Assembly (NCBI GenBank): GCA_002104905.1
Contig: MCFE01000348.1
Span: forward strand, 1-64,000
DNA: 64,000 bases
Direction: 5' to 3'
Source: Basidiobolus meristosporus CBS 931.73
Taxonomy: Eukaryota > Basidiobolomycota > Basidiobolomycetes > Basidiobolales > Basidiobolaceae
Shown here: one piece after another, positions 45,838 through 56,561 of the stretch
Position numbering within the stretch: the stretch's first letter is position 1
Layout of the letters: the number at the start of each line of letters is the position of its first letter
The notes under the pieces: generated by a model
The model's input: the letters and a program-made list of their open reading frames with translations, nothing else
The model's database searches: none
What the model was told of the DNA's origin: nothing
Position numbers and translations under genes: made by a program

Positions 45838-47830
45838 TCATTTATGTGCTGTAATAGCAAAAAGCAAAATAAAGAAATAAGTGTAACAGTTGTTTTGAGA
45901 TATTGTTGTAATGGAATAATATTTGTTACCACATACTCTATAAAATGGTGTATAATTTGGCTTGTATACAGGAAAAAGCCATATACTTATGTGTAGCTGT
46001 TCAAATAGAGGTTGGTTGCTTGTTGTGTCTAACCAACCATGCAATGCTGTAACTGATTACCCATGCATTGTGGCTGCTTGGCTTCTTAATGCTAACAGTA
46101 AAGGTGTCTGCATGTGTATATCAGTCCTTTGAAATCTCCAACTACTTTGGCTGACCTCATTTGCTAACACATCACATCTGTGGCTGACCTGAAGATAATA
46201 TTCTTGAAGAGATTGGAATTTGGTATTTTTAGCAATATGACTTGACTTCCTATTTCCCTGCACATCTGACCTATAGAAAACTACCAAGAAGTGAGTCATA
46301 ATCTAACATTCTCCACACACCAAGCAAGATGGAGTGAAGAATGGATACAGTTGAGGCATGGATCTATGCCTTAGGCTTTATGCACCTATTATAGCCACTC
46401 AAATTCCAACACAAACTCCTGGTATAAATGCAGTGGATGCATCAATTTAGTATTGGTTATCCACTTCTGGATTAATAGCTCTAGAATGTCAACATATGAC
46501 ATCCAATGCTTCTAATGTACTCTGTGTAGAAATTTCTTCAGAATGCCTCTTGAATAAGTATACATCTGGTTCATCTAGTCCTTGTATTTGTACTGTTGTA
46601 TATGGGTATGAATAATGATTAGTGCTTGAGAGATATACTTTGTGTTGCAGATGCTCTGTAAAAGCTTGCAAGCTTTTTTAGATGCTTCAGGTATCTTAAA
46701 GGGCTCATTTAGCTTGAAATGCCTTTTGATAACTTGGTCATTAGTATAAGGATATTGTTCAAAAGCAACTGCATTGCTCCCAGTGGAAAAGCTTGGCTCC
46801 AATACATTCCTCCTATCTTGTGTATCTCCAGCTTTTGAATAATTCCATATTCTGGCCAATTGCTAATAGCTTGTAAGCTTTGATACTGTGTATGCTGGCT
46901 TCTGTACATTCTGTCTGTGGGAAGGTGATGCTTTTAGTATTGGTGATTGAGAATGTAACTAGACTTATTCAGTTGTATAGTGGCACGTTGAGCCATGAGT
47001 GCCAAATGATGCCAAAGTGTGTCATTGAGGCCAAGTGAACCTATATTTGGCCACAGAGTATGAAATATAGCTCTTCATCTTCATGCAAAGTGACTCATAT
47101 GTTTTACCCATTGCGCTGGAGAAAATTCATTTTTAGACCTTTTTTTTTGGATAAATGTTGTGCGGGATATGTAAGTGCACAGAAGAGCTGAAGACATGCA
47201 TCTGGTACTCAATACCCATGGCACTCTGAATCTAGCTGCAGTGGCTTGTAACATATCACAAAAATGCATTGCACTATCTTGGTCCCCTTGCACTATCAGG
47301 CACTATATTTAGATATAAGCCCTAATGTAAAAACTATACAAAGTACCTATAAGGCCAAGCAATACCACTGTACCAAATCCCTGCCTTCAGTCCTTCTGTC
47401 CTCTCACACATCCTGCACAACATCAATTCAAAAAAAGGTCTAGAAATGAATTATGTCCAGCAAAATGGGTGAGGCACAGTGGCTACTTTGCACAAAGATG
47501 AAGAGCTATGTCTCTCACTGTGCAGCCAAGTTTAGGTCTGCTATACCTCTCTGGCACATAATGGCACTATTTGGCACCCATGGCCCAATGTGGCACTATC
47601 TGACAAAACAAGTTCAATATGTGTGAGTTACAGAGTAAGTCTCCTGCATCTCACATATATAACAGCAATACCAACAGTTGCACCCAGAAAAGCTGACCAT
47701 CTTGCTGATGGCTGAGGTGTCTTCAGCTCAGATTATTACATGAGCTTTGATATGATAGTCTTTATAAGTATCCTACTGGATAGCATACAAAACTCATCCA
47801 GCTATGTATGCAGAATACTGCAGCACCAAC
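45838..47830 (-). mobile_element. Repeat J remainder and Tnp2-type element G, right part
   Basis: Bases 45838-45940 finish the J repeat. From about 45950 the minus strand again matches the Tnp2 transposase C-terminal and middle regions (HIWLFPVYKP-like start, WSDVQ near 46270, then FKLNEPFKIPEASKKACK near 46700, and DDE-core-like pieces to 47830). Foldback element F4 interrupts at 46961. It is more decayed than D or E, as expected for the outer layer. Confidence 0.6.
46961..47615. mobile_element. Foldback element F4, degenerate
   Basis: About 655 bases from AGACTTATTCAGTTGTATAG to GACAAAACAAGTT. The arms are shorter and more diverged than in F1-F3, and the central part is partly lost. The TSD is not clear. 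It lies inside element G. Confidence 0.75.
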
Positions 47831-48302
47831 AATGTCCTCACCTGGGAATACCAACTCTGCTCTGCCAATGAAGGCAACAGCCTGGCTCACAAATGCATGG
47901 ACTGTCACAAAAGCTGGATCATACAAATATCAAATATTTTTCCATTTTTTAAAAATCCTAACCTAATACCTTGGCTTTTATCCCAATCCCCCCTTGTTTG
48001 CCATGTCTGGGCTTGTTGCAGAAACTGTGGTCTCCTACAATCTTTACAACCTCTGGATGGAAAAGGTTGAACTCCTTGTCCACGTTTATTACAATGCTCT
48101 CTCTGATGTTGTTGGTCCCATTACTTCTGATATACATACCTGTTTTGTTTACAAAGACCAGGATTGTATTGTCCTCTGATTCCCTCTTATCCCCCACAAT
48201 AAGTTTGTTATGGCCAAACTTCTCAAACATTTTGCCTATGACAATGAGGTCTTGATCCACAACATCATCCTTGAAGAACTTTTAGATGATTATGGTGACT
48301 GT
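47831..48302 (-). other. Unassigned segment with a 100-residue open frame
   Basis: The minus strand is open for 100 codons at 47958-48260 (MDQDLIVIGKMFEKFGHNKL at the start, with NKTGMYIRSNGTNN in the middle). No family was recognised and no second copy was seen in the window. It sits between element G and an LTR fragment. It may be a piece of a retroelement that once joined the LTR or copia fragments to its right. Confidence 0.35.
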
Positions 48303-49072
48303 TGTAGTGGGGTCACAGTGATAACCACTAACAGATGTGCTCATTCCCATATTTTCTACTTCCTATTTCTTAACTACACTTATTTTAGTGTTATCCAATT
48401 TGTCTTACCTGATCAGTACTATCCCATAAGCCAGCTGACTATCACACCTGCTTACCTTATTGCATAAGTTATCCCTCACTTTATGTAAGATTACTAGCTG
48501 TAAGTGCTTCTCTATTAGGTAAGTACCTGTGCCAGTACCTGTGGCACATGAGCAACCTGTGTCACCATCCCTACCATTTCCATACCATATATGGTATCCC
48601 TATGTTACACTGGTTTCAGAGTACTAATTCCTGATTGGTTGGATGTGCTGTGCCTCTTAGAACCTTACAGCACCTACTTAGAATACTCTTAGCTCATTCT
48701 GATGTTATTAAGATATCTACTGATCTCTGGTACCTTCTAGAACACCATGATTAGTAATCACCTAGCCAGTGAGAAAAGTATATAAGGGTGGCAATCCCTC
48801 AACAATAAGTCATCATCCCTTTTATCAATATACCAACTTGTTGATTAGTGTGCTCACTGCTACCTGCTGCTACCTGAACATCCAACCCCAGACCACAGGA
48901 CACTCCCAGGAGACCATGCTGACAGCCAACTGACCTTGGAGGCACTACTTTTGAGGAATACTCAGAGTAGGTATCTTTTATTATATTTTATTTTTTCCCA
49001 AGTTTGTTCTTGTACATGCAAAGATACTTTTCTGTCTTTGTAATTGTTGATCACAGCTGCATTCTTATCAAG
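48303..49072 (+). repeat. gypsy-1 family LTR fragment, inverted
   Basis: The sequence starts TGTAGTGGGGTCACAG and is the reverse complement of the right part of the gypsy-1 LTR, to the point where it reads CTTATCAAG. Its TCAACAATTACAAAGAC (reversed) segment preserves the uninterrupted target site of element E. It is joined abruptly to copia sequence. Confidence 0.85.
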
Positions 49073-50070
49073 TGGATGTTCTTATTACAGCCATGAATAA
49101 CATAGAAACATTGCAAGAGACTAAATCCAGCCTGTCCAAGAAGATCAAGATATCTGATCTAGGAGAACTCAATTTCAACTTAGGGATAGAGTTCTCCATA
49201 GACCAAAGTATCCAGACTATCACCCTAAGTCCATCCAGGCATATTCAAGATCTACTAAAGAAGTACCAAATGGAAGACTGTAATCCTGCAGCCACCCCAA
49301 TGGAGACAAACCTTTACTTAGTCAAAGCTCAATCAAATCAGGAGAGCCTGATGCCATCTGAAAGCCATGACTTTCCTCATCAATTTATGGTTGGCAATTC
49401 AATGTACATCATGCTTGGAACAGGTCCAGATATCTCATATTCAGAGCAAACTGTGAGCTGGTATAATTGGAACTATGGATCTGATCATATGGCTGCAGTT
49501 AGGCATACTCTTAGATACCTGGAAGACACTGCTGATATCAGCTTAAGGTACACCCATAAGAATTTAGAATAGGACCTTGTGGGATACTCAGATGTGGATT
49601 GGGGACAAAATTTAGAAGACAGAATATTCACCACAGGATACACCTTTCTTCACTACAAAGCAACAATTTCAGGAATTCCAGAAAGCAACCAACTGTATCA
49701 CTTTCTTCCACAGAAACAGAGAATATGGCAGCCTGTGAAGCTACAAACGAAGCAATGTGGCCAAGAAAGCTTTTTAAAGTCTTGAGTTTATGTCAAGAAA
49801 TGCCTATTACTTTACCTTAAAATAATCAAGGCTGTATACTACTAGATAGAGGTCCGGCTTTTCATGCTAGAATTAAGCACATAGATGTTAAGCATCATTT
49901 TATATGTGAAGCTATAGTGAATAACTTAGGCAACCAAGCTAACTCTGCCACAGAAGAAATGAATGTAGACATAATTACCAAATCATTAGCTTGAGCCAAA
50001 CTCAAATATCTTAGGTCAAAATTAGGACTAGTTGGTATGAGCATTTAGTTAAGTGGCAGTGTTATAAAGA
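49073..50070 (+). pseudogene. Ty1/copia reverse transcriptase and RNase H fragment
   Basis: A 166-residue frame (49072-49572) carries the copia RT thumb pattern ISDLGELNFNLGIEFSI, ITLSPSRHIQDLLKKYQM and AATPMETNL, then RHTLRYLEDTADISLRY. RNase H continues in shifted frames (YSDVDWGQNLEDR, then FHARIKHIDVKHHFI near 49870, and a last TKSLA). The upstream gag, integrase and RT palm, and both LTRs, are absent. It is the only copia remnant seen. Confidence 0.85.
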
Positions 50071-50109
50071 TTTGTAATTCCACCAAAGTGCTCACCCAAC
50101 TTTGATACT

Positions 50110-50855
50110 TGGATCATTACCTATCAGTTGTCAAGAATACTGACCAAATTCCTTGTTGGGATTACCTGGAATATATTCATCAAAATGTTAGGTACCCAGA
50201 ACATGAGAATTCTCCAGGTTGTCCAAACAGCATCAAACTTTGCACAAATGCTATTAGAACCTTCCTGAGCCTATTCCATGTGCTTGTCATGCCAAGATCA
50301 TGTAAAAGTATCAATACTACACTTACATTCAATAAATCATTAAGTGAAAACTACATACTCTACTTGTTCTCCAAGTCACTTCCAATATCTCCAAGACTCT
50401 GACAACCAAGGACAGTATTTTCCTCCCATGACAATTTCCTCTAGGCCTCTTGTCTGTAGCATGAACTTAATCTCCATCATCCCAACTTGGTGCTTGGATC
50501 CATTCAACTCTTCACTAAGGGTATATATTTCAATAATGGCAGTGCTAGTCATTTCCAAAAGTGACAGCTTAGGGCTTATGACCAAATGTGAGAATCTTAG
50601 GGATATTGGATGGGATTGGGATAGCAAGTAAATCATGTGGTGTGCACCAAATAAATCATTGAATGTAAAAGGAATACTTGTACTTTTACATAGTCTTGGC
50701 ATGACAAGCACATGGAATATGCTTTGGATGGTTTCAAAAGCAGTTCTGCAAGGTCTGGGGCTGTTTGGACAGCTTTGAGAAATTTCATATTCTGGGTGCC
50801 CAATGTTTTGGTGAAACTACTCCAAGTAAATCCCAACAAGATGTTTGCTCAGAGT
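50110..50855. repeat. K-repeat hairpin
   Basis: Two arms of about 240-260 bases (50140-50400 and 50600-50850) are inverted copies: GTGCTTGTCATGCCAAGATC against GTCTTGGCATGACAAGCACA. They are separated by about 200 bases. The open frames on both strands are mirror images of one arm. Confidence 0.7.
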
Positions 50856-50899
50856 TTCTAAGAAATATAGTTAGTGAGCTAAGTGACTAAACTAGTTAA

Positions 50900-51540
50900 G
50901 TACCTAAGTTCAATCATGAATTCTACAACATTTTCATGGTCTTGGCAAAGCAGACATGTTCAGTATGTTTAGAAAGGTCTTGAGTGCATGTGTGCGAAGT
51001 TTGGGCCTATTTGAGCAACTTACCAAAATTTCATACTCAGAATACACAATGCTTTGGGTGAGAATATTCCTACTCCCTGCATGGAACTCAGAGTTCTCTA
51101 AGATATATAGGTTAGGATCCAAGTGTTTAAGTTAAGGGAGTATAGGGGTGCAGCTACTAGGCTTAAAACAAACAGCAATTATAGACAATCCAGACAGTGA
51201 CAATTTGGGGGTCATAGCCTGTTGTATGAACTTTGGTGATTTTGGAACTGATTAGGGCAACAAGTAGGATATGTGATTTACTTGCTGGTCTATACAATAA
51301 AAAAGTGGTTTTTACAATTTTACATAGCCTTAGCAGCACAAACAGGTAGAACATGTATAGAGAGGTCCTACATGTATGCAAAGTTTGGTACTACTTGGAC
51401 AGCTCTGAGATGTCTTATGTCCAGAGTACCTGATGTTTTGGTGAAAGTATTCTACACAAATCCCATCACAGAGTTTGGCTGGAATTCATTAAGATCTGTG
51501 AAAGATGATCTAAGTGACTAAGCTGGGTGAATATTTGGGT
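50900..51540. repeat. K-repeat direct copies
   Basis: Two further direct copies of the K unit lie at about 50930-51120 and 51290-51530 (TTACATAGCCTTAGCAGCAC, then CCTGATGTTTTGGTGAAAGT). They are 290-360 bases apart. The units are diverged and non-coding. Other K sequence lies at 9830-9966. Confidence 0.6.
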
Positions 51541-52200
51541 GTATCACAAAGTATGCAATAACACATGGGTGATAAGTATATTAATTTGGTGTCAGAAAGC
51601 ACTTGGGTAAGGGATGGTAAGGCTTAAAGGCAATGATTGAGGTATCCAAGTAGATAAAGTAAATAGGTTGAAGTACCAAGCTTAAAACATAATAGCTACT
51701 TGCAAAGTTGACATTGGCACCTTGTATGTATTGCATTCCACTATACACATAGCACAGCTAGTGGCCCATAATTGGGACAATATGAAAGAAGGCTTGGAGG
51801 TACTTTTGGCAAGCCTTAAGTCATTTGGATAGGCTTGAGGCATCCATCAGTAATCAGTGCCTTCAGTAACTCAGGGAAACCAAGATATCCAACAAGCCAG
51901 CCCTGAGGTAAGTATGGCAGACCCTGATAACTTTGCTGAGTCCAGAATATGGTGGTCAGCACAGTGTATTGATGGTCCTCTATTTTGATTGCCTCATGAT
52001 GTAAGTTGCAAAAAGGCCTGGGTTGTCTTGTAGCCATACAAGAGCTCCTCAGTTGGAAAGGGACATATCCTGAATAAGCAGCCTCCACTTGCAAAGTATA
52101 CTCATATCTGAGTCCATCCCAGCCTTGGTCATACCTATCACCACTCTCTAGCTTGGCTACCATTGATGGCATTGGGGACAAGCTACAGGAACAACTTAGA
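51541..52200. other. AT-rich stretch without recognised features
   Basis: A minus-strand open frame of 121 codons (51816-52181) contains DGLRYEYTLQVEAAYSGYV and SYQGLPYLPQGWLVGYLGF, but I recognise no family. It could be a transposon remnant. The composition is still CpG-poor. Confidence 0.3.
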
Positions 52201-52988
52201 CTTGTGCTTCATGAGGCAATGGTCTATGCAAGACTCCAATAGGGTGAGCAGGGAGGAGCCAACCACAAGGCTGTGGAGCCATGTGGCCTCAATTTGGTAA
52301 GCCTAGGGAGCAATCGGAAGCTACTGTGGTAGCTTTTGGTAAAGAATGTGGAATCCTGGAGAAGTTCATGGATGAACACCCTTTGGCAAACTTCCCTCGG
52401 GCTATTGTGCACCCAGGAGGGCACCGTGGACAGCATCAATGTTTACACGCTACTCGGGTACTTCAGGGACTGGAGCGATGCAAATAAAGCCGGACCACCC
52501 CGCATCCAAATGCTGTCCATGGCTATTGAGGGGTGAGCGTGGGTGGACTTTCTGCTGGGGAACCCGAATGCGGCACCTGGACTTGCCTGAGAGGTGGGTC
52601 AGGAGATGGAGGTAATGCTTCGCGAGCTGGTTACCAACAGTGGGCCCATTGGTGGAATCCCTTTACTGGACATCGGGCAGCCCTGCTGCATGCAGGTAAA
52701 TGGGTAGATTGCATGGCTAGAGCACGATCTGCCACGGTCGAAGCGAAGCTCCCGGCATCAATGGATGTGCAGTGACTCCAGGAACATGCACCAGGCGCCG
52801 CGATACGCACCATGTGGAGCTTCTGGCAGCGGACCATGCTCATTCAACGTAGCCCCAACCACATGTGCATTCGGACGCAACTCGATCATGGACCGGAGCT
52901 CACTTTATTCGGGAAATGTACAGAATTTACAATGGGGAGAAGGATCCGACCAGCAGACCACGAGGGGGGAGCTCGCCCGCGACAAGGA
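52201..52988 (+). pseudogene. Possible decayed coding sequence at the repeat boundary
   Basis: One plus-strand frame reads INVYTLLGYFRDWSDANKAG, then after a stop WVDFLLGNPNAAPGLA, and after another stop EVMLRELVTNSGPIGGIPLL. This looks like protein sequence with stops rather than noise. CpG content rises sharply here. The family is not recognised, and it may be a host gene relic or an unspliced low-copy element. The 3' part faces the tail of the minus-strand gene at 52989. Confidence 0.3.
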
Positions 52989-53477
52989 TCATCTGCGAGA
53001 GAGGTACCAACTGATGACACCCAGGGTAAACCCGAGGATAAGTAGGGAGATGACGGAGATCATCCGGTTGTACAGCCGCCAGCGAGTCTCCAACTTGCTC
53101 TGGGGACGCTTGGGGTAGATCGAGCCTAGCCACCAGCATGGGAAGAACAGGAATCCTAGCAAGAAGAGCACCCCACCCAGGGGGATCTTGGTAGGTGCCT
53201 GGACGACCGGGGTGATCTCGATCTCAAAGTCGTCGGAATGGCGTGCTGAGGGTGGTTGGAGAGTGATAATGGGTTGGGGGAAGGCACTTGCACGATAGGT
53301 GGACGAGACCGGGGTGGATTTGTAGGCGATGGAACTGGACCGCAAAAAATTCGCCGTCACTTCGTATTCCAGAGTGCCCGGATCGAAGCGAGACTCCGGA
53401 GCCGCTGGCCGGGAGTGGAATCCCATGGCTGGAGAAGGGGTACGGAGGACGGATGAGTGTTTCTCATCGCTGGGCAT
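52989..53477 (-). CDS. Small two-helix membrane protein
   Basis: 162 residues from ATG 53477 to TGA 52989, no intron needed. The N-terminal 100 residues are hydrophilic, Ser/Pro rich and acidic near the end (SDDFEIEITPVV). Two hydrophobic helices follow: VLFLLGFLFFPCWWLGSIYP (about 101-120) and MISVISLLILGFTLGVISWY (about 138-157), joined by a basic loop (PKRPQSKLETRWRLYNR). The FFPCWW pattern before the first loop resembles a group of uncharacterised fungal membrane proteins, by memory only. Two helices, a long polar N-terminus and a short basic tail suggest a hairpin in an internal or plasma membrane. Function unknown. Confidence 0.7.
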   Translation of the reverse strand: MPSDEKHSSVLRTPSPAMGFHSRPAAPESRFDPGTLEYEVTANFLRSSSIAYKSTPVSSTYRASAFPQPIITLQPPSARHSDDFEIEITPVVQAPTKIPLGGVLFLLGFLFFPCWWLGSIYPKRPQSKLETRWRLYNRMISVISLLILGFTLGVISWYLSRR

Positions 53478-53550
53478 TCTTTCGAAATCTACACTGGGAG
53501 ATGGCGACGAGGACTATGATTCGGTCGGGTCTGGGAGAGAGGTCCATCCC

Positions 53551-53560
53551 CTATTTATAG
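53551..53560 (-). promoter_or_regulatory. TATA box of the two-helix protein gene
   Basis: On the minus strand the sequence is CTATAAATAG, about 75 bases before the start codon. Confidence 0.65.
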
Positions 53561-54960
53561 TGACGACGGGCTGCCGGGTTCATTGTGAAGTGACCAACCT
53601 ACAGGGAACTGCATGAGGTGTGAGGAACGAGTGATTTGGACAAATTGGTTCCCTCAGCGCAAATAAGGGCGTAGCCCCGTATGCACGCGCTACGTCGGAA
53701 TAGTCACCCCACGCGCAGTAGTAACAAAGATCCTCTTGGAGAATACGATGCGGCGGTCAACTGATCATTAGCCGTCGGTGGGACATTCTCCAGTCATCCA
53801 TCCACCAGAGTATTGACCTCTACGTGGAGCCGATGGAACCAATGGTTCATCCGGATTTGGCAACACCTTCTTTGATCAAAGCAGTTACATGGGCGGAGCT
53901 TATGTGGGTTTAACTTGGTCATCAATAGGTTGGTTTCTTGGTTAAGGCGCTGGATCAACGGATCATCAATCCCATGAAATCCCTGATTGGAATGGCACCA
54001 CATAATACGATGGTTCGTTCCCACAACTCGTTTGCCGCTCATTCTGGTATGCCCCACGGTCGAAGAAAAGTTCCGGAACATTAGACTGGGACGAGACGAG
54101 GTCCGAAGCGACCAACTGGCATTTGCCGAAGCGCAGTCCTTTCAAGAATCTCAGGCCCACCCTGCTGAACTGAGTCACCGGATTGCATGGTAGGTCACGC
54201 AAGCTCAGTGACCCGATCGTAAATGAATGAACTCTCAACCCCCGCCCAACACCCTCAAGGGAGGGAAATGAAATGCAATCCTCTCCACATGTGCTAATTG
54301 CCTAAAGCCAAGGGAAGCAGGTGGGTTGTGGTTCAGAGGGTTCGATGATCCGATCGGGCTCTGGCAAGTCGGCAAATCTCCGTTACACCAAAGAGATGGA
54401 GTTCTTCCGCGGGACCGGATTAGGCAGCGGCCATTCAGGTCTAGTCTCAGATGGGGGTGCTGTCGCTCATGACATCTTCTTGTTTCTGGCAATCTTCCCA
54501 GCATTTATCCGAGCCGAGATGAAAAGGTTATCTGGGATGGAGTTATCTCCGAGACATGGGGGACTTCGTTCCTGGCCACACGTACCAGTCATCAAACCGG
54601 TATTTCTCTCCACACGCAACCGATTGCAAGTCCACCATCACACGAACTGATTCAATGGAAGTTCATCTCAGCTTGAAACCGATCGTCCGAAATGGCAGGG
54701 GATTTCTTCGAAGGGAAACATTCGTTTCTTGGTAAGTCGGACGGGGCGCTTCACGGGGATGGCAATCCTTGGTAAGCATGACTGGGGATAAGGAGCAAAA
54801 TTGGCGGATTTGGAATTGGGTTTCACTGGGTTTATTGAGAATACTTTTGGGGAGAGGGAGAGAGGGGATATCATACACTACGAACTAGTGAGGAATGAGA
54901 TTAATTGAAAATGGGATGAAAATGAACCATGATCTGGTGAATGAGTGTGGTGGTGGGGGA
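53561..54960. other. Intergenic region, no gene recognised
   Basis: Open frames of up to 109 codons occur on both strands, but none resembles a protein family or has a consistent start. The region probably holds the 5' flank of the two-helix gene and the 3' flank of the transporter gene, including the purine-rich GGGGAGAGGGAGAGAGGGG near 54848. Confidence 0.4.
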
Positions 54961-55688
54961 TTAGGCATCTGCTTTAACGTGGCCCAATGGCAACACGATG
55001 TATGATGATTCCCTGGTGATGATGGCGGCGGCTGCGTTGTACCAGGCGATGAATGCGGTGATGAGACCGAACCATCCGGCGACATTGTTCACCTTGCTCA
55101 TGCTGGCAAAGTGGCCGATGGTCAAGAGAAGGAAGGTCAGGGATAGGAAGAAGAAGAGGGCGAACATGGCGCGGGCGGCCTTCAACGTTCCCAAAGTCAT
55201 GATCACAGTGAAAATCGTCCATCCTGGGGGATGCGAGGGTGAATAAATGCTAGGTTTGCAGGCGACGAATGCGGAATACTTACCCAACAAGAAGAATCCA
55301 AGAGCAGTGTTGAGTTTACCATCGGTGTAGGCGGCGCCTATGTCGAAGGCAGGGGAAAGAATGGCCGCGAAAGAAAGCCAGAAGCCTCCGTAGGATGAGA
55401 AGGCAGTGGCACCGAACACATTGCCACACTTGAATTCCCACATCCCGGCTAGGAGCTAGATTACAAAAGATTGGGGAGGATGAGTGGCGTATTGAGCAAC
55501 ATCAGGACCATTGAGCTACCAACCTGACAGAGTCCACCGTAGAAGAATGCGAGGCCGATGACAACGTTGGGGGTGTTGGTAGCGATGCCAGTGTTTACGA
55601 GCGAGAGTACAAAGGTGGTAAGCGCAAACCCAGAAAGCCCCAATGGAGCGGGGTTGGCAATAGGCTTAGCAGAGTATTCAGCAACCAT
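54961..55688 (-). CDS. Ato/GPR1/FUN34/YaaH family acetate transporter
   Basis: Three exons, 55688-55524, 55455-55284 and 55223-54961, give a 199-residue protein; both introns have GT-AG ends and keep frame (600 coding bases in total). Residues 11-18 carry the family signature NPAPLGL, followed by six hydrophobic helices, with [12 protein letters not shown] near the second and [10 protein letters not shown] in the middle. Family members move acetate or ammonium-linked carboxylates across the plasma membrane and are often induced on non-sugar carbon sources. The length is slightly below the usual fungal 220-280 because the N-terminal tail is short. The ATG is 75 bases from a TATA box. The longer open frame upstream has no ATG. 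Confidence 0.92.
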
Positions 55689-55761
55689 TGTAGAAAAAGA
55701 GAAGCGCTTTGGAGAGAGAGAGAAAGACTGGGTTGTTTGATTTTTCAGTCGAGCCAACCGG

Positions 55762-55772
55762 CATATATATAG
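55762..55772 (-). promoter_or_regulatory. TATA box of the acetate transporter gene
   Basis: Minus-strand CTATATATATG, about 75 bases before the start codon. Confidence 0.65.
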
Positions 55773-56561
55773 TTGATTTGCAGACTAGGACTAAAGCAAC
55801 GCTTCGAGTCATACAAAACACCATTAGTCTAACCTTGGTTAATTGTTCACGCTGCGCCTCACATGATTGCCATACAATCCACAAAGCAATGGTATCAAGA
55901 ACTCAGGTGATGATGTCTATAGACAAGTCTCACACACAGTGACACCAGCAATGCAGATGAATCTCACTTCGCTGTATCTAGATCCCCTCAGGAGTGTAAC
56001 CCAGCTGCATCTTGGCCATCACAGGTGCCACCAAAAAAGCCCGTTCTCTCTTCATCATTGGGTGGGACGACGGAGAGATGGGATGCTTTGGTTTTCGACG
56101 ATCTTTTTGTGGCAAAGTAGGATATTTCTGAGGCTGTGTCGTGAGCAAGGCAGGTGTTGTCAGCTTATGACCAGCTTGAGTAATTAATTTGTGGGGGGTT
56201 CGTGAAGATTGCACATGACGCTGATTGATCTTAGGTAGAGATTTGGTAATTTCCAGTAATTCTCCATATGAGGCAGCCCTTCACTTTCCCACAGACATGG
56301 CTAAACCATTGCTCTCTAAGGCTCTGGGAAACAATGCGGCGAAATAAGCTCCATTTTATCCAAAGTGCCTTAGGGCTAGCCTGGCTTGACAAGCGACTCA
56401 TATTCTCATATTGTCTTTCGAGCACCCACACCTAATGTATTACCTGCAGTCATTTGTTCGTGCAGTCTTACAACCATCTATTGATCATTGGTGCTGGACA
56501 GTTGGGTTTATTCATATATGGATCCTGATTATTTACATTTGTATATGAACGCTACTGATTA
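55773..56561. other. Intergenic region, no gene recognised
   Basis: Short frames only. It contains the 3' flank of the cysteine-rich gene and the 5' flank of the transporter gene. No repeat or element was seen. Confidence 0.4.

Noticed and set aside
50110-51540. K repeats as a tRNA or other structural RNA cluster
   Set aside because: No cloverleaf, no conserved anticodon arm and no B box were found; similarity is to repeat copies only.
54321-54650. 109-residue plus-strand frame as a possible gene
   Set aside because: No family pattern, no TATA box or splice structure, and overlapping frames of equal length exist on the other strand.
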